DNA from: Pseudomonadota bacterium
Lineage (GTDB): Bacteria > Pseudomonadota > Alphaproteobacteria > Rhizobiales > Xanthobacteraceae
Reading direction: 5' to 3'
DNA length: 64,000 bases
Assembly: GCA_023388935.1 (NCBI GenBank)
Contig: JAEWFG010000044.1
Coordinates: forward strand, 1 to 64,000
Shown piece after piece: positions 17,461 through 27,580 of this stretch. The notes below the pieces were generated by a model. The model was not told where the DNA came from, did no database searches, and was given only the letters and a program-made list of their open reading frames with translations. The position numbers and the translations under genes were made by a program. Within the stretch, counting starts at the first letter, position 1, and each line of letters opens with the position of its first letter.

Positions 17461-18528
17461 TTGTCCCTCCTCTCGCCCCTCAATACGGTTCTTTCGATCA
17501 CTGACACTATCTCTGTCGGGAGAACGGCGGTGGCGTGGAGTAAGGTGTTCGATTTTTCGGAGCCGTCCGATTGCCAAGCCGTCAGTCGTTGCGAACGACG
17601 CGAATTCATTCCGACCGGCAGGGGACGCTTCCGAGCGGAAATCACGCAGGTCGGCATAGGCGGACTTTTGGTTCACCAACTTCACTTCGCACTCGCGCAG
17701 GTCAGTATCGTCGCCATCAAGCCCGGCTATCGCTCGATCGAGTTTCTCACCCGCCCCGGCTCGCCATTCCTGCACGGCGGCCGCGAGGTTTCGCCGAGCG
17801 ATATCGTTGTGATAGGATCAGACGCTGCGCATCAGCGGTCAGGTCCCGCCCTTCACTACGGAACGATATCGCTTGCGATCGATGTTCTGGTTGCTGCTGT
17901 CCAGACGATGATCGATCGTGAACTATCGCAAGAGCCGCAAATAGTCCGTCCGCATTTTGCGCTGGCAGCCCAGTTGCTCAGCCTCCACAAAAATATCGTG
18001 CTCCTTGCCCGTAACAATCCGGACGTTCTTGAATTTCCGCAAGTGGTTCGTGCTCTGGAAAGCGAGCTCATTCACGTTGTGGCCCGGTGCCTTGCCGAGG
18101 GAGTACGCATGGAATCAACGACCGGCAGCCGCCGTCACGATGCCATCGTCGTGGCGTTCGAGGATTTTCTGGCAGCAAACCTGCATCGGCCGCTTTATCT
18201 GGTTGAAGTTTGCGCGGCACTGGGCGTCGCAGAGCGAACGCTTCGGGCCTCCTGCCAGGAGCATCTCGGCATGGGGCCAGTCCGCTATCTCGCCTTGCGC
18301 CGAATGCACCTCGTACGACGGATACTCCTCGCTTCGGACCCGACCAAAACAACGGTCACGCAAGTCATTACCGATCACGGCTTTTGGGAACTCGGCCGCT
18401 TTTCGGTCGCCTACAAATTGCTATTCGGAGAACCACCGACGGCCACACTGCGACGTCCCGCGGAACAGCCAAAGCTTCGGCTCAACAGACCTTCGTCGCT
18501 TGCCGTCGCGATCTTGCCGGCAGTCTGA
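17461..18528 (+). CDS. AraC-family transcriptional regulator
   Basis: Up to 355 residues, starting at TTG 17461; GTG codons near 17530 are alternative starts. The C-terminal third is a typical AraC/XylS DNA-binding domain with two helix-turn-helix motifs (VEVCAALGVAERTLRASCQEHLGMGPVRYL, first half; VTQVITDHGFWELGRFSVAYKLLFGEPP, second). The N-terminal part is a ligand/dimerisation domain of the type seen in Bradyrhizobium AraC regulators lacking a cupin signature. No clear target is visible: the HAD phosphatase gene downstream is 110 bases away on the same strand and is the simplest candidate. The start codon is the main uncertainty. Confidence 0.85.
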   Translation: MSLLSPLNTVLSITDTISVGRTAVAWSKVFDFSEPSDCQAVSRCERREFIPTGRGRFRAEITQVGIGGLLVHQLHFALAQVSIVAIKPGYRSIEFLTRPGSPFLHGGREVSPSDIVVIGSDAAHQRSGPALHYGTISLAIDVLVAAVQTMIDRELSQEPQIVRPHFALAAQLLSLHKNIVLLARNNPDVLEFPQVVRALESELIHVVARCLAEGVRMESTTGSRRHDAIVVAFEDFLAANLHRPLYLVEVCAALGVAERTLRASCQEHLGMGPVRYLALRRMHLVRRILLASDPTKTTVTQVITDHGFWELGRFSVAYKLLFGEPPTATLRRPAEQPKLRLNRPSSLAVAILPAV

Positions 18529-18638
18529 GGTTCGGGTGGGGCGAAGGCTGCGGCCTGAGGCTTCGGCAGCCGACATCAGTGAACGGCGTCGTGCCGCCAA
18601 TCCGGGAAGGTGATGGTCCTTAGCACCGGGAGGTAACT

Positions 18639-19697
18639 ATGTATCCAATGCCGCAGCCGCGCATGAATCGTCGTTCCCTGATTTCGATCTTGACTGGCTT
18701 GCCGGTCTTGTCGAGCCCGCTCCTGACGGTTTTGGCATCGGCGCAAACGACATCGGGAAGCCCATTGCCGTCATGGAACGATGGGGCCGCGAAACAGGCG
18801 GTGCTCGATTTTGTGCGCACCACGACGGATGCGGCCAGCGCGAATTTCGTGCCGCCGGATGACCGCATCGCGGTGTTCGACCAGGACGGTACTCTGTGGG
18901 TCGAGCATCCCGTATACACCCAGGTGCAATACTGTCTGGAGCGTGTCGCGGCGGCGGTCGAGAAAAAACCGGAACTGAAAAATGTGGCACCGTTCAAGAC
19001 CGTTCTCTCCGGCGACCGCGAAGCGATCGCCAAGCTGTCGTTGCACGACCTTGAGGAGATACTCGCGGCGACGCTGACCGGCATGTCGGTCGACGAGTTC
19101 GCTGCCGAAGCAAACAAGTGGCTCGAGACCGCACGTCACCCGCGCTGGAAGCGCCCCTATACCGAGCTCGTCTATCAGCCGATGCTCGAGGTACTTCAGC
19201 TCCTGCGCGCCAATGGTTACAAGACCTATATCGTGACCGGCGGAGGACAGGACTTCGTTCGAGTCTACGCCCAGAAAGTGTATGGCATCCCGCCCGAGCA
19301 GGTGGTCGGCACCGCGGGCGGTACCAAATATGGTTACGACAAGCAGGGTAAGCCATTCCTGACCAAGGAGCCCAAGCTGCTGTTGAACGACGACAATGCC
19401 GGCAAGCCCGAAGGTATTCACCTCATGATCGGCCGCCGGCCATATGCCGCGTTCGGCAACTCGACAGGTGATCGCGAGATGCTGGAGTGGACCGGCGCGG
19501 GCGCCGGCGCGCGGCTCAGAGCGCTGCTCCTGCATGACGATGCCGCACGCGAATACGCTTATGGCCCGGCGCAGGGCCTGCCCGATAGCAAGGTCGGCGC
19601 TTTCACTCCCGCCCTGTACGACGAGGCAAAGAAGGACGGCTGGACTGTGATCAGCATGAAGAACGACTGGAAGCGCGTGTTTCCGTTCGAGCAGTAA
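18639..19697 (+). CDS. Exported HAD-family phosphatase
   Basis: 352 residues from ATG 18639, which has a GGGAGG six bases upstream. An N-terminal signal sequence (MNRRSLISILTGLPVLSSPLL, residues 9-29) precedes a HAD hydrolase fold. Motif I is FDQDGTLW (Asp81, Asp83), motif II is TGGGQDF with the Thr after YIV, and the motif III/IV region is FGNSTGDREML. Domain size and motifs fit the haloacid dehalogenase-like phosphoserine-phosphatase-type group found as periplasmic phosphatases. It probably hydrolyses a phosphate ester in the periplasm; substrate unknown. The R-R pair in the signal could be Tat- or Sec-directed. Confidence 0.85.
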   Translation: MYPMPQPRMNRRSLISILTGLPVLSSPLLTVLASAQTTSGSPLPSWNDGAAKQAVLDFVRTTTDAASANFVPPDDRIAVFDQDGTLWVEHPVYTQVQYCLERVAAAVEKKPELKNVAPFKTVLSGDREAIAKLSLHDLEEILAATLTGMSVDEFAAEANKWLETARHPRWKRPYTELVYQPMLEVLQLLRANGYKTYIVTGGGQDFVRVYAQKVYGIPPEQVVGTAGGTKYGYDKQGKPFLTKEPKLLLNDDNAGKPEGIHLMIGRRPYAAFGNSTGDREMLEWTGAGAGARLRALLLHDDAAREYAYGPAQGLPDSKVGAFTPALYDEAKKDGWTVISMKNDWKRVFPFEQ

Positions 19698-19785
19698 CAG
19701 CGGTTCTGCTCGATCAGTCAGGCTTGCAAGTGCCGAGGGTTGGCCTGCAGGATAGTCGCGCTGGCGGACGATGACCGCTTCGCGA

Positions 19786-20013
19786 TCATCCTCCCTGACA
19801 CTTCAGCTTCGCGAGTTCGATGCTCACACTGCATTGCTCCGCGATGGTCTTGACCGCTCGCGTGAAATCGGGATCGCGCACCAGATCCTGGTAGCTCATT
19901 CCGCGAGCGGCGGCCCTGACAGGCTGCGAGAAGTTGACCACCAACGCGGCTGCATTCAGCGCGCTCAGGACGGACAGCACCCCAATCAGGGCATATTTGG
20001 ACCTGCGTGACAT
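19786..20013 (-). CDS. Small exported hypothetical protein
   Basis: 75 residues starting at ATG 20013 behind GGGAGA. The N-terminus is a signal peptide or signal anchor (YALIGVLSVLSALNAAALVV, about residues 7-26). A short polar mature region follows with two cysteines near the C-terminus (AEQCSVSIELAKLKCQ), suggesting one disulfide in the periplasm. No family recognised. Monocistronic, converging on the HAD phosphatase gene. Confidence 0.65.
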   Translation of the reverse strand: MSRRSKYALIGVLSVLSALNAAALVVNFSQPVRAAARGMSYQDLVRDPDFTRAVKTIAEQCSVSIELAKLKCQGG

Positions 20014-20451
20014 TTCGATCTCCCGCCTTCAACCACTATTGATGTTGCGAAGGGTCGTGATACTCGTCGCCTGAGCGGATATTGTAGCCCCCCCGTTCAG
20101 CCTCTTGCCGTTTGGCGGTCAAAGATGCTCGCGGGCTCCTGCCCGCCAGTCGTACGCCTTTCCGAATTTGTGTAGCGATCGCGTTCCGGCCGACACAAAA
20201 TGGAAGAATGCTCGTCGATGAGTCAAGATCCGCTGATCTGAAAGATCCTTTTTGCGGTAACACGGGGCGGGGCAATGCCTATCCTCGCGTTTTTACGAAG
20301 ACATGATGTGCCGCGCCCGCCGCTGACAAAATTCAGCATCGGCAATCGGCATGTCGAGCGAACGGACGCTGCTTGCCGAATTTGCATAGTCGGCGCTGGC
20401 CGCAGCGGTCATCCTCACGCTCCAAATCGATGGGTCTAACGGGCGTATCCA
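20014..20451. other. Intergenic stretch, no gene seen
   Basis: About 440 bases between a minus-strand small gene and the octahaem cytochrome gene. Short open frames on both strands have shadow-like composition or no ribosome site. It must carry the promoters for both flanking genes; I could not pick out convincing -35/-10 boxes. Confidence 0.5.
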
Positions 20452-22926
20452 GTGTCGCGAAACAAAAGGCGATCCGACAGGAGCGACAAGCGGCGGCGCA
20501 CCAAACCGGTGCCGACCGAGAGCATGGCGGACGCTCGAGCCGGTGCGCCGAGCATCGCATCCGCTCGACCCCGGATTTCGTCACGGCGTATTGCAATCCT
20601 CATGGCGATGGTGGTCGTCGCGTTGGGTGGTTTGGGCTTCCTGGTCGTCGTGCGAGATGGGTCAGTCCTGCCGAAAGGACTGCGTGCGCAGACTGCGACC
20701 GATTCGCCGAGCTACGTCGGCAGCGAGGTATGCGCCGGCTGCCATCACGCCGAAGCCGCGGGGTGGCAGACATCTCAGCACAAGCATGCGATGCAACACG
20801 CCAGTACGGCCTCGGTGCTCGGGAATTTCGAGGATGCGAGTTTTCAGTACCACGACGTCCGATCGAGGTTTTTCAAGAAGGACGGCAAGTTCTTCGTCGA
20901 AACCGATGGCCCCGACGGCAGGCTCGCGATCTTCGAGGTGAAGTACACGTTCGGCATCGCGCCCCTCCAGCAATATTTGATCGAATTCCCTGATGGCCGA
21001 ATCCAGGCGCTCTCAATCGCCTGGGACAGCCGGCCGAAGGACCAGGGCGGCCAGCAATGGTTTCATCTCTATCCCGGGGAGCAGATCAAGCACGATGATG
21101 TGCTGCATTGGACCAAGCTCAACCAGAATTGGAATTTCATGTGCGCCGAGTGCCATTCGACCGGCGTACAAAAGAACTATGACGCCGCCAGCGATCGCTT
21201 CCATACCACATGGTCCGAAATCAGCGTCGGCTGCGAGGCGTGCCATGGCAGGGGATCCCGGCACGTCGACTGGGCACGCAGTCAGCAAAGCTGGTTCGAG
21301 AGAGACAAGGACCCACGCAAAGGCCTCGCGGTACTTTTGGACGAGCGGGACGGCGTCACCTGGCAGCACAATCCCAAGACCGGAAGTCCGCAACGCAGCG
21401 TTGCTCCAGCCGTTACTCGGAGGGAGGTCGAGACTTGCGGCCTCTGTCACGCGCGGCGTGGCCAATTTTCGGAGGAATGGGTGCCGGGAGAGCCTTTGTC
21501 AGACACTCACACCGTCGCTCTCCTTGCTCGCGGACTCTACCACGCCGATGGGCAAATGCTCGACGAAGTCTACAATTACGGCTCGTTCAAGCAGAGCAAG
21601 ATGTTTGCATCCGGCGTTACCTGCAGCGACTGTCACGAGCCGCACACCGCCAGGCTGCGAGCGCCAGGCGACGGTGTATGCCTGCAATGCCACGCCTCCG
21701 ACAAATATGAGGTTGCTTCACACAACCATCACGACGGCGCCAAGCCCGCGGTGACCTGTGCGTCATGTCACATGCCGGTAAGCACCTACATGGTCATCGA
21801 CAAGCGGCACGACCACAGTCTTCGTATCCCGAGACCGGATCTTTCGATCAAGCTGGGCACACCGAACGCCTGCAACGATTGTCATACCGACAAATCAGCA
21901 CAATGGGCAGCCGAGGCCGTCGAGCACTGGTATGGCCCGGTCCGCAAAGGGTTTCAGGACTACGCCGCGGCATTCCAGGCATCCTGGAGCGATCGCCCTG
22001 ACGCCGCGGCGCTCCTGGAACTGGTCGCCGCCAACCCAACGGCACCGGCGATCGCACGCGCGAGCGCTCTCAGCGAAATCCGATCGCGGGTCTCGCCAGG
22101 CAATATCGAACTCGCCCGCAAAGGGTTGATCGATCCGGATCCGATCGTGCGGATTGGAGCTCTCGACATGATCGACGGCCTCCCAGGTAACGTCATCTGG
22201 TCGCTGGTCTCGCCCCTTCTCTCCGATTCAAGCCGAGGTGTTCGCATCCAAGCCGTGTCCGTCCTGGCCGCGGTCCCGACTGCCAGCCAGCCTTCTGCCG
22301 ACCGCGCCGCGTTCGATCGGGCAGCGGCCGAGTTCGTTGCCGCACAGCGATTCAATTCGGATCGACCCGAAGCCCGGACATCGCTTGGAACTTTCTACGT
22401 GCGCCGCGGCCTCACGAGCGATGCCGAGAACGAATACAAAGCGGCGTTGCGGCTGAGCCCGCAATATGCGCCAGCGGCGATCAATCTCGCGGACTTGTAC
22501 CGCCAACTCGGCAGAAACGACGACGGAGAAAGCGTCTTGAGAACCGCAATCCGAATGTCGCGTCCCGACGCCGGGCTACACTACGCGCTCGGACTCGCCC
22601 TGACCCGCGAGAAACGGTCGGATGACGCGCTCGCGGAGTTTCGCACAGCAACGGAGCTCGAACCTGACCGGTCACACTATGCCTATGTCTACGGCGTGGC
22701 GTTGCACTCCTCGGCTCGCATGGACGAGGCGATGACAGTCCTGAAGCAAAACCTGTCCCGCCATCCGGACGATCGCGAAACCCTGCTTGCCCTCACGGCC
22801 TACAGCCGTGACGCCGGAGATATCGGAACCGCCCTCGAATACGCCGAGCAGCTTTCTCGTATTGCGCCGAACGACCGGGACATAGCGCGCCTCACCGCCG
22901 ATCTTCGTGCGCGATCGAAGCGATAG
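20452..22926 (+). CDS. Octahaem c-type cytochrome with HEAT and TPR repeats
   Basis: 824 residues from GTG 20452; ATG at residue 25 is an alternative start. A membrane anchor lies at about residues 45-68 after a strongly basic N-terminus. Eight CxxCH haem sites follow: CAGCH (94-98), CAECH, CEACH, CGLCH, CSDCH, CLQCH, CASCH and CNDCH, all before residue 485. They resemble the cytochrome c554/NrfB-like doubled-CxxCH proteins. HEAT-like repeats come next (SALSEIRSR, IGALDMIDGL), then three to four TPR units (YAPAAINLADLYRQLGR, LHYALGLALTREKR). So a periplasmic multihaem electron carrier is joined to a protein-interaction module. Its redox partner is not in the window. Confidence 0.88.
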   Translation: MSRNKRRSDRSDKRRRTKPVPTESMADARAGAPSIASARPRISSRRIAILMAMVVVALGGLGFLVVVRDGSVLPKGLRAQTATDSPSYVGSEVCAGCHHAEAAGWQTSQHKHAMQHASTASVLGNFEDASFQYHDVRSRFFKKDGKFFVETDGPDGRLAIFEVKYTFGIAPLQQYLIEFPDGRIQALSIAWDSRPKDQGGQQWFHLYPGEQIKHDDVLHWTKLNQNWNFMCAECHSTGVQKNYDAASDRFHTTWSEISVGCEACHGRGSRHVDWARSQQSWFERDKDPRKGLAVLLDERDGVTWQHNPKTGSPQRSVAPAVTRREVETCGLCHARRGQFSEEWVPGEPLSDTHTVALLARGLYHADGQMLDEVYNYGSFKQSKMFASGVTCSDCHEPHTARLRAPGDGVCLQCHASDKYEVASHNHHDGAKPAVTCASCHMPVSTYMVIDKRHDHSLRIPRPDLSIKLGTPNACNDCHTDKSAQWAAEAVEHWYGPVRKGFQDYAAAFQASWSDRPDAAALLELVAANPTAPAIARASALSEIRSRVSPGNIELARKGLIDPDPIVRIGALDMIDGLPGNVIWSLVSPLLSDSSRGVRIQAVSVLAAVPTASQPSADRAAFDRAAAEFVAAQRFNSDRPEARTSLGTFYVRRGLTSDAENEYKAALRLSPQYAPAAINLADLYRQLGRNDDGESVLRTAIRMSRPDAGLHYALGLALTREKRSDDALAEFRTATELEPDRSHYAYVYGVALHSSARMDEAMTVLKQNLSRHPDDRETLLALTAYSRDAGDIGTALEYAEQLSRIAPNDRDIARLTADLRARSKR

Positions 22927-23028
22927 ATCCCGACCAATCTCCCGGCGGAGCAATCCGAGATCGAGATCACACCAGCCCTTTCTGTTAACTAGGCCAATCA
23001 CTTAGCCATAATCTCGGCCAATTGCGAA

Positions 23029-23529
23029 ATGACGCTGTGTCCACGAAATGGGTGGGGACCCGGTATCGTGATCAGATTTGTCGTCCTTGGAGTAACCGGC
23101 TTGGTGGCGCTGGGTGCCGTTGCGGCGCTTGGACGAGGTGCTACCCCGGTAGCCTCCGCTGCCATCGTACCTGAGGCTGTGATCTATCCAGTGACATCAG
23201 GCGCCAAGGGCGATCGATTGCTCGCGGTCAAACAGGAAGAAGTGGCGCTCGCCACCTCCGCCGCGGCCGGTATCGAGCCGAAACAGGCAACCGAGACCGT
23301 CGTGTCGACGCCTGCTCCCCAAGCGAAGACCAAATCAAAAGAACCGACTATCACTCCGCGCCATTGGCACGACAACGCCGCCTCCGGTTACACAATCCGC
23401 AAGCGCAGTGCCGCCGAGGCAAAGGCAGCTCATGCTCGAGCGGTCGAAAAGCCCAAGCAGAACTGCAGCCAAGACGGGTTTGGCCCGCTGCTTCGAAAGC
23501 TCAATTTGCAGCCAGGCTGCGAGCTTTGA
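23029..23529 (+). CDS. Membrane-anchored periplasmic hypothetical protein
   Basis: 166 residues. One N-terminal transmembrane segment (about 13-36, VIRFVVLGVTGLVALGAVAAL). An Ala/Thr/Pro/Lys-rich linker reaches to about residue 110, and a short basic C-terminal region carries two cysteines (NCSQDGFG, QPGCEL). Low-complexity linkers of this kind are common in Bradyrhizobium envelope proteins. No family recognised and no operon partner: the cytochrome gene is 100 bases upstream and the kinase gene converges from downstream. Confidence 0.6.
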   Translation: MTLCPRNGWGPGIVIRFVVLGVTGLVALGAVAALGRGATPVASAAIVPEAVIYPVTSGAKGDRLLAVKQEEVALATSAAAGIEPKQATETVVSTPAPQAKTKSKEPTITPRHWHDNAASGYTIRKRSAAEAKAAHARAVEKPKQNCSQDGFGPLLRKLNLQPGCEL

Positions 23530-23638
23530 CGTGCACGATGACGAGAGAGCATGGTCGACCCAAGTGTTCCCGAGTAAAGGGGACGCGCTTTGTTAGCGGT
23601 CTGTCCCGCTGTCCTGCCTCTTCGGCCGGTCCGTCCGT

Positions 23639-26293
23639 TCAAGAGGCGGGTGTCTGAAAGGCTTCACGGAGCTTCTTGGCCAAATCGCTCTTCCGGTAGG
23701 GTTTGACGAGCAAGGCGACATCGCGATCGAGGCGTCCCTGATGAACAATTGCGTTCTCGGTATAGCCCGAAGTGTACAGCACCTTCACGTCCGGCTGCCG
23801 CTTCCTGATTTCGTCGGCGAGTTGTCGTCCGTTCATTCCGCCCGGCATGACCACGTCGGTGAAAAGCAGGTCGAAGGCCGTATTCTTGTCCACGAGATCG
23901 AGCGCGCTGGCAGCATCCGCGGCGGCCAGCGTGGTGTAGCCGAGGCTTTGTAGCTGGGTCAGCACATAGGCTCGCACGAGGTCGTCGTCTTCGACCACCA
24001 ATATGGTTTCGTGGCCACCCGAAAGCGCGGTGGCATCGCCGGCCGTCGGCTCCCCTTCGCCCAGCTCTTCGGTACGCGGCAAGTAGATCCTGATGGTCGT
24101 GCCGTGTCCGATCTCGCTATAGACCTTGATATGCCCGCGTGACTGCTTGATGAAGCCATACACCATGCTTAGGCCAAGGCCGGTCCCCTTGCCGGTTTCC
24201 TTGGTGGTAAAGAATGGTTCGAAAATCCGCTCGCGAAGGTCTGCGGGAATTCCGGTGCCCGTGTCGCTGACTGCCACGACCACGTAGGCTCCGGGCGACA
24301 CGTCGGGGTAGGTTGCGGCGTCCGCCGCGTCAAACAGGACGTTGCTTGTCTCGAACAGCAGCTTACCGCCGTTTGGCATGGCATCGCGCGCATTGAGTGC
24401 GAGGTTGAGCAGCGCAGTGGAGAGCTGACTAGGATCGACCATCGCGTGCCACAGGGCGGGATCAAGCTTTACCGCGATCTCGACATGCTCACCGAGCGTT
24501 GGTCGTAGCAATTTCGTTGTGTCGGTGACCAGGAAGTTGATGTCGACATCGCGGGGATCCAGTGGCTGCTTGCGCGAGAATGCCAGCAGCTGTTGTGTGA
24601 GGTTCGCCCCGCGCGTCGCCGCCTTGTCGATCATTTCGGCGATTGCAGCGAGCTCGGGCCTGTCGGCCACGCCTTTCGCTACAATCTCGACCGTGCCGAT
24701 GATTACGGTAAGAATGTTGTTGAAATCGTGAGCCACGCCTCCCGTGAGCTGGCCGATCGCATCCATTTTCTGCGCCTGGCGCAGCTGCTCCTCGGACGCC
24801 TTCTGCTCGGTGATGTCGCGTACGGTCGCGACGAAGCGAGGCCCCGCCTCGTCGTTGGCGATCTCGCCTACCGACCATTCCATCGGAAAGGACGAGCCGT
24901 CCTTGCGTCTCCCTTCCCATTCGCGCCTGTTACCGCCGAGCCAGGCGGTCTCCGGCCCAGCGTCGGCCGCAACCTGTTCGCGTGATGCCGGTGGACCCAG
25001 CAGCATACCGATGTGTTGCCCGACGACTTCCCCGGCCGAGTAGCCGAAAATGCGCTCCGCGGGCTCGCTGAAGCGCCGCACGATCCCGGCTTGATCGATC
25101 AGAATCAGACCGTCGATCGAGTGATCCATGATGGTCTTCAGCTCATCGCGAGCGCGGGCCTGAATTCGCTTCGAGCGGACCAATGCGCCCTGCAACAGAT
25201 GCAGTGCCGCGAGCATCTGACCTATCTCGTCCGTGCGATCAGCGACGGGCAAAGGCTCCTGAAGCTTGTCGTCGGCGAGCGCCTGCAGAGCCATACGCAC
25301 CTCGCCCAGCGGGCTTGCAATCCTTTGTCCGATGTACAGCGCCAGCCCGGTCGCCATGGCCGTTACGAGGCCGGCGATCCCAAGCAAAGTCCAGAACCGG
25401 GTAACTAGAGTGTTGACCCGCTCAGCGAGCAGCCTATCAAGCTCTGCGACGCCATCGTACCAGAAGGCGTCAGCGCGATCTGCCGCGCTTTTTATCGCGC
25501 GTTCGAGCTCAGGCAGATCACCCCTTGCACGCTCGCTATTGTCGAGGAGCGAGCCGGCGGTTCGCTTGAGCTCGGTCGTCAGCTGATCATTGGCACTTCT
25601 GAAATCGGCCGAGGCGGCCGCAAGGCGGCCTGCAAGGAGACTGTTGCCGCGCTTGCCAATCGCGGACCCGTAGGCTCCGGATACCGCCGAGGCCGCAGCT
25701 TCGACCTGACGAAGCAGCAACATCAATTCAATCTTGTCGGATTCGCTAAGGCTGGCCGCGGAGCGGGTCACGCGGCTGCGCGCGCGGAGCGCCCCGAGGC
25801 GATCGATATATTCCGGAAGCCTGATTGCGATCAGTTCCGTGGTGTAGAAACTGTCAATGTCGGGGTCCAGGGTAAGGTTGGATCCATCCGCAATCTTTCT
25901 GATCAAAGTGCGAGCGTCCGCGATCGCAGACTCGGTCTTGGCGTCGCGAAGCAAGGCACGGGAAGGCCATCCAATGTTCTGCAGGGATGAGCGCAGTGCA
26001 GCTGCGGCGTCACCGGTCTCCATCACGTTATCGAACTTCGCCAGGGCCGAAAGGTCGGGGACTCTCGTCAGTATCGCCGCCGGCGCCGTGCCGTCGACGG
26101 ACGACAGCACAAGCGCCCGGAGCACTGGCCAGGTGCCGTTCAGATAGATGACGCCATCGCGTTCCTTCTTGGCGAAATTGATATCCTTGAAGCTCTGGTG
26201 GGCGAACAGCCAGGCGAGCAGGCTGATTGGGATCAGCAGGAAGCCCACAATGAGAACGAGCTTGCTGCGGATTCTGAGTGAATCGATCAACAT
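23639..26293 (-). CDS. Hybrid sensor histidine kinase with receiver domain
   Basis: 884 residues. A signal-anchor segment near residue 12-30 and a second membrane segment near 300-325 flank a large periplasmic helical sensor region. Then come a HAMP domain, a PAS domain ([31 protein letters not shown] is its start), and a kinase core with H-box [12 protein letters not shown]-box [12 protein letters not shown], and G-boxes DTGTGIP and [11 protein letters not shown]. The C-terminal receiver domain has an acidic pocket VVEDDDLV and phospho-Asp in [10 protein letters not shown]. The H-box type is the HWE-distinct class common in alphaproteobacteria. No cognate regulator is adjacent, so its output is unknown. 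Confidence 0.92.
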   Translation of the reverse strand: MLIDSLRIRSKLVLIVGFLLIPISLLAWLFAHQSFKDINFAKKERDGVIYLNGTWPVLRALVLSSVDGTAPAAILTRVPDLSALAKFDNVMETGDAAAALRSSLQNIGWPSRALLRDAKTESAIADARTLIRKIADGSNLTLDPDIDSFYTTELIAIRLPEYIDRLGALRARSRVTRSAASLSESDKIELMLLLRQVEAAASAVSGAYGSAIGKRGNSLLAGRLAAASADFRSANDQLTTELKRTAGSLLDNSERARGDLPELERAIKSAADRADAFWYDGVAELDRLLAERVNTLVTRFWTLLGIAGLVTAMATGLALYIGQRIASPLGEVRMALQALADDKLQEPLPVADRTDEIGQMLAALHLLQGALVRSKRIQARARDELKTIMDHSIDGLILIDQAGIVRRFSEPAERIFGYSAGEVVGQHIGMLLGPPASREQVAADAGPETAWLGGNRREWEGRRKDGSSFPMEWSVGEIANDEAGPRFVATVRDITEQKASEEQLRQAQKMDAIGQLTGGVAHDFNNILTVIIGTVEIVAKGVADRPELAAIAEMIDKAATRGANLTQQLLAFSRKQPLDPRDVDINFLVTDTTKLLRPTLGEHVEIAVKLDPALWHAMVDPSQLSTALLNLALNARDAMPNGGKLLFETSNVLFDAADAATYPDVSPGAYVVVAVSDTGTGIPADLRERIFEPFFTTKETGKGTGLGLSMVYGFIKQSRGHIKVYSEIGHGTTIRIYLPRTEELGEGEPTAGDATALSGGHETILVVEDDDLVRAYVLTQLQSLGYTTLAAADAASALDLVDKNTAFDLLFTDVVMPGGMNGRQLADEIRKRQPDVKVLYTSGYTENAIVHQGRLDRDVALLVKPYRKSDLAKKLREAFQTPAS

Positions 26294-26773
26294 CGAGTGC
26301 TGCCGAAAAACCAGGCAACGGTCGCCTCTCCGGCCGGGGGGAGAGGTTTCTGCTGGGCTTCGTTCCCTGCTTCGCTCATGCTGACATCATCTGGCCGCAT
26401 GTTAACCAGAGTCAAGCAACCTTGACGTCACCTGTAATACGTAACTTCCGTAACCTTCGGATCTCGCGATGCCGTGATCCCATCACGAGTGCTGGCTGGT
26501 GCTGGAAACCCATGGCACGTAAGGTGCCACACCAACATAGGGCATAGATGCGGTGAACCCGCCATCGACAGGAATTGCAAAGTCGTGGTCGAGCTCACGA
26601 CAGATCACTCGTCGAAGTGACCCTCGATGAATTTCTCTCTTACGGACCAGTCGTGCAGTTCAGATCACTGAAATGATCGCCCGCTCCGCGGTGGCTCTTG
26701 CTGGCGACCTGAGGCGAGTGGCGGCCATAAAATTCTGGACACCGTCTTGTGCATTTTCCTTTGCGATCGTTCT
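26294..26773. other. Intergenic stretch, no gene seen
   Basis: About 480 bases upstream of the kinase gene and downstream of the 26774 gene. It includes AT-richer segments (around 26395-26460) that could hold the kinase promoter. No open frame with protein-like composition, RNA gene or repeat was found by eye. Confidence 0.5.
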
Positions 26774-27580
26774 TCAACGGGATCCGATGAATCCATTGAT
26801 CGCCGACACAGCGGCTCCATCCTGCGTGTAAAAGCCGTGAGCGCCACGCGGGCCGCACGGATTGGGAGCGGGCGTTCCCTGATTGACGATCCATTGCGTT
26901 GACGCCCGGCCGCCGGACCACTCGACAAAGGGAGCAACTGCGGATGCCGGAGTGGCCTGGCATTGGTCGTTGCGGTGATGAATGACCAGAGTTGCGGGCA
27001 GTCTCGACGGGGACCCAAGGCTCGACTGCACTTTGCTGTAGGCGCCGGAGACCAGAACGACGCCATTGGTCTTGGCTCCGGCAGCCAGTGCGTTGGCAAC
27101 GTCAATCGATCCGCGGCTCATCCCGACCAGGAAGACCTTGCGTCCTTTGGCGGATGCGCTTTGCGAGAGTGAGGCGGCTTGTTCCGATGACGTTGTCACG
27201 ACGACTGAGACGCCGGCCCCACCAATGCGCCCCTTGTTGCGGACCAGGAAGTCAGATTCCGTCGCACCGCCGGCTCCCGGCATCAGGATGGCCAATGTGC
27301 CTTCTCCGGAATCAGGCGTGGGAGTTTCCTGCTCCTGGCGGCCTTTGCCACCGCCGCCATTCGCAGCCATGCACCGTCTGACGGCAGAGGATGCCTTCGC
27401 GCGACACCCTTCGAGGCTGCCCTGGCCTTGCTGCATGCACGCGGCAACGATCGCGCGCCCCACTGTCTCTCGGCAACGATCCAGCGCCGGATTGGCCGAT
27501 TGCGCGAAGGACGACGCTCCAGCCAGAGTTGCGATGGCAACGAGGCCTGCGGCCCATGGTGTGCGGCTGATCGTTTTCAT
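26774..27580 (-). CDS. Exported alpha/beta-hydrolase-like protein with Cys-rich N-terminal region
   Basis: 268 residues from ATG 27580. A signal peptide (WAAGLVAIATLAGASSFAQS) is followed by a short Cys-containing segment (LDRCRETVGRAIVAACMQQGQGSLEGCRAKASSAVRRC split over about 45 residues, four Cys) and a Gly/Gln/Pro linker. The rest is a domain with alpha/beta-hydrolase character: the GMSRGSID elbow near residue 165 resembles G-x-S-x-G, and GAHGFY near the end could supply the histidine. The hydrolase assignment is moderate; the periplasmic location is clear. A longer upstream start would precede the signal peptide and is rejected. Confidence 0.7.
   Translation of the reverse strand: MKTISRTPWAAGLVAIATLAGASSFAQSANPALDRCRETVGRAIVAACMQQGQGSLEGCRAKASSAVRRCMAANGGGGKGRQEQETPTPDSGEGTLAILMPGAGGATESDFLVRNKGRIGGAGVSVVVTTSSEQAASLSQSASAKGRKVFLVGMSRGSIDVANALAAGAKTNGVVLVSGAYSKVQSSLGSPSRLPATLVIHHRNDQCQATPASAVAPFVEWSGGRASTQWIVNQGTPAPNPCGPRGAHGFYTQDGAAVSAINGFIGSR

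Noticed and set aside
20036..20306. Short open frames on both strands between 19.9 and 20.45 kb
   Set aside because: No ribosome sites, low-complexity or shadow-like translations, no homology recognised.
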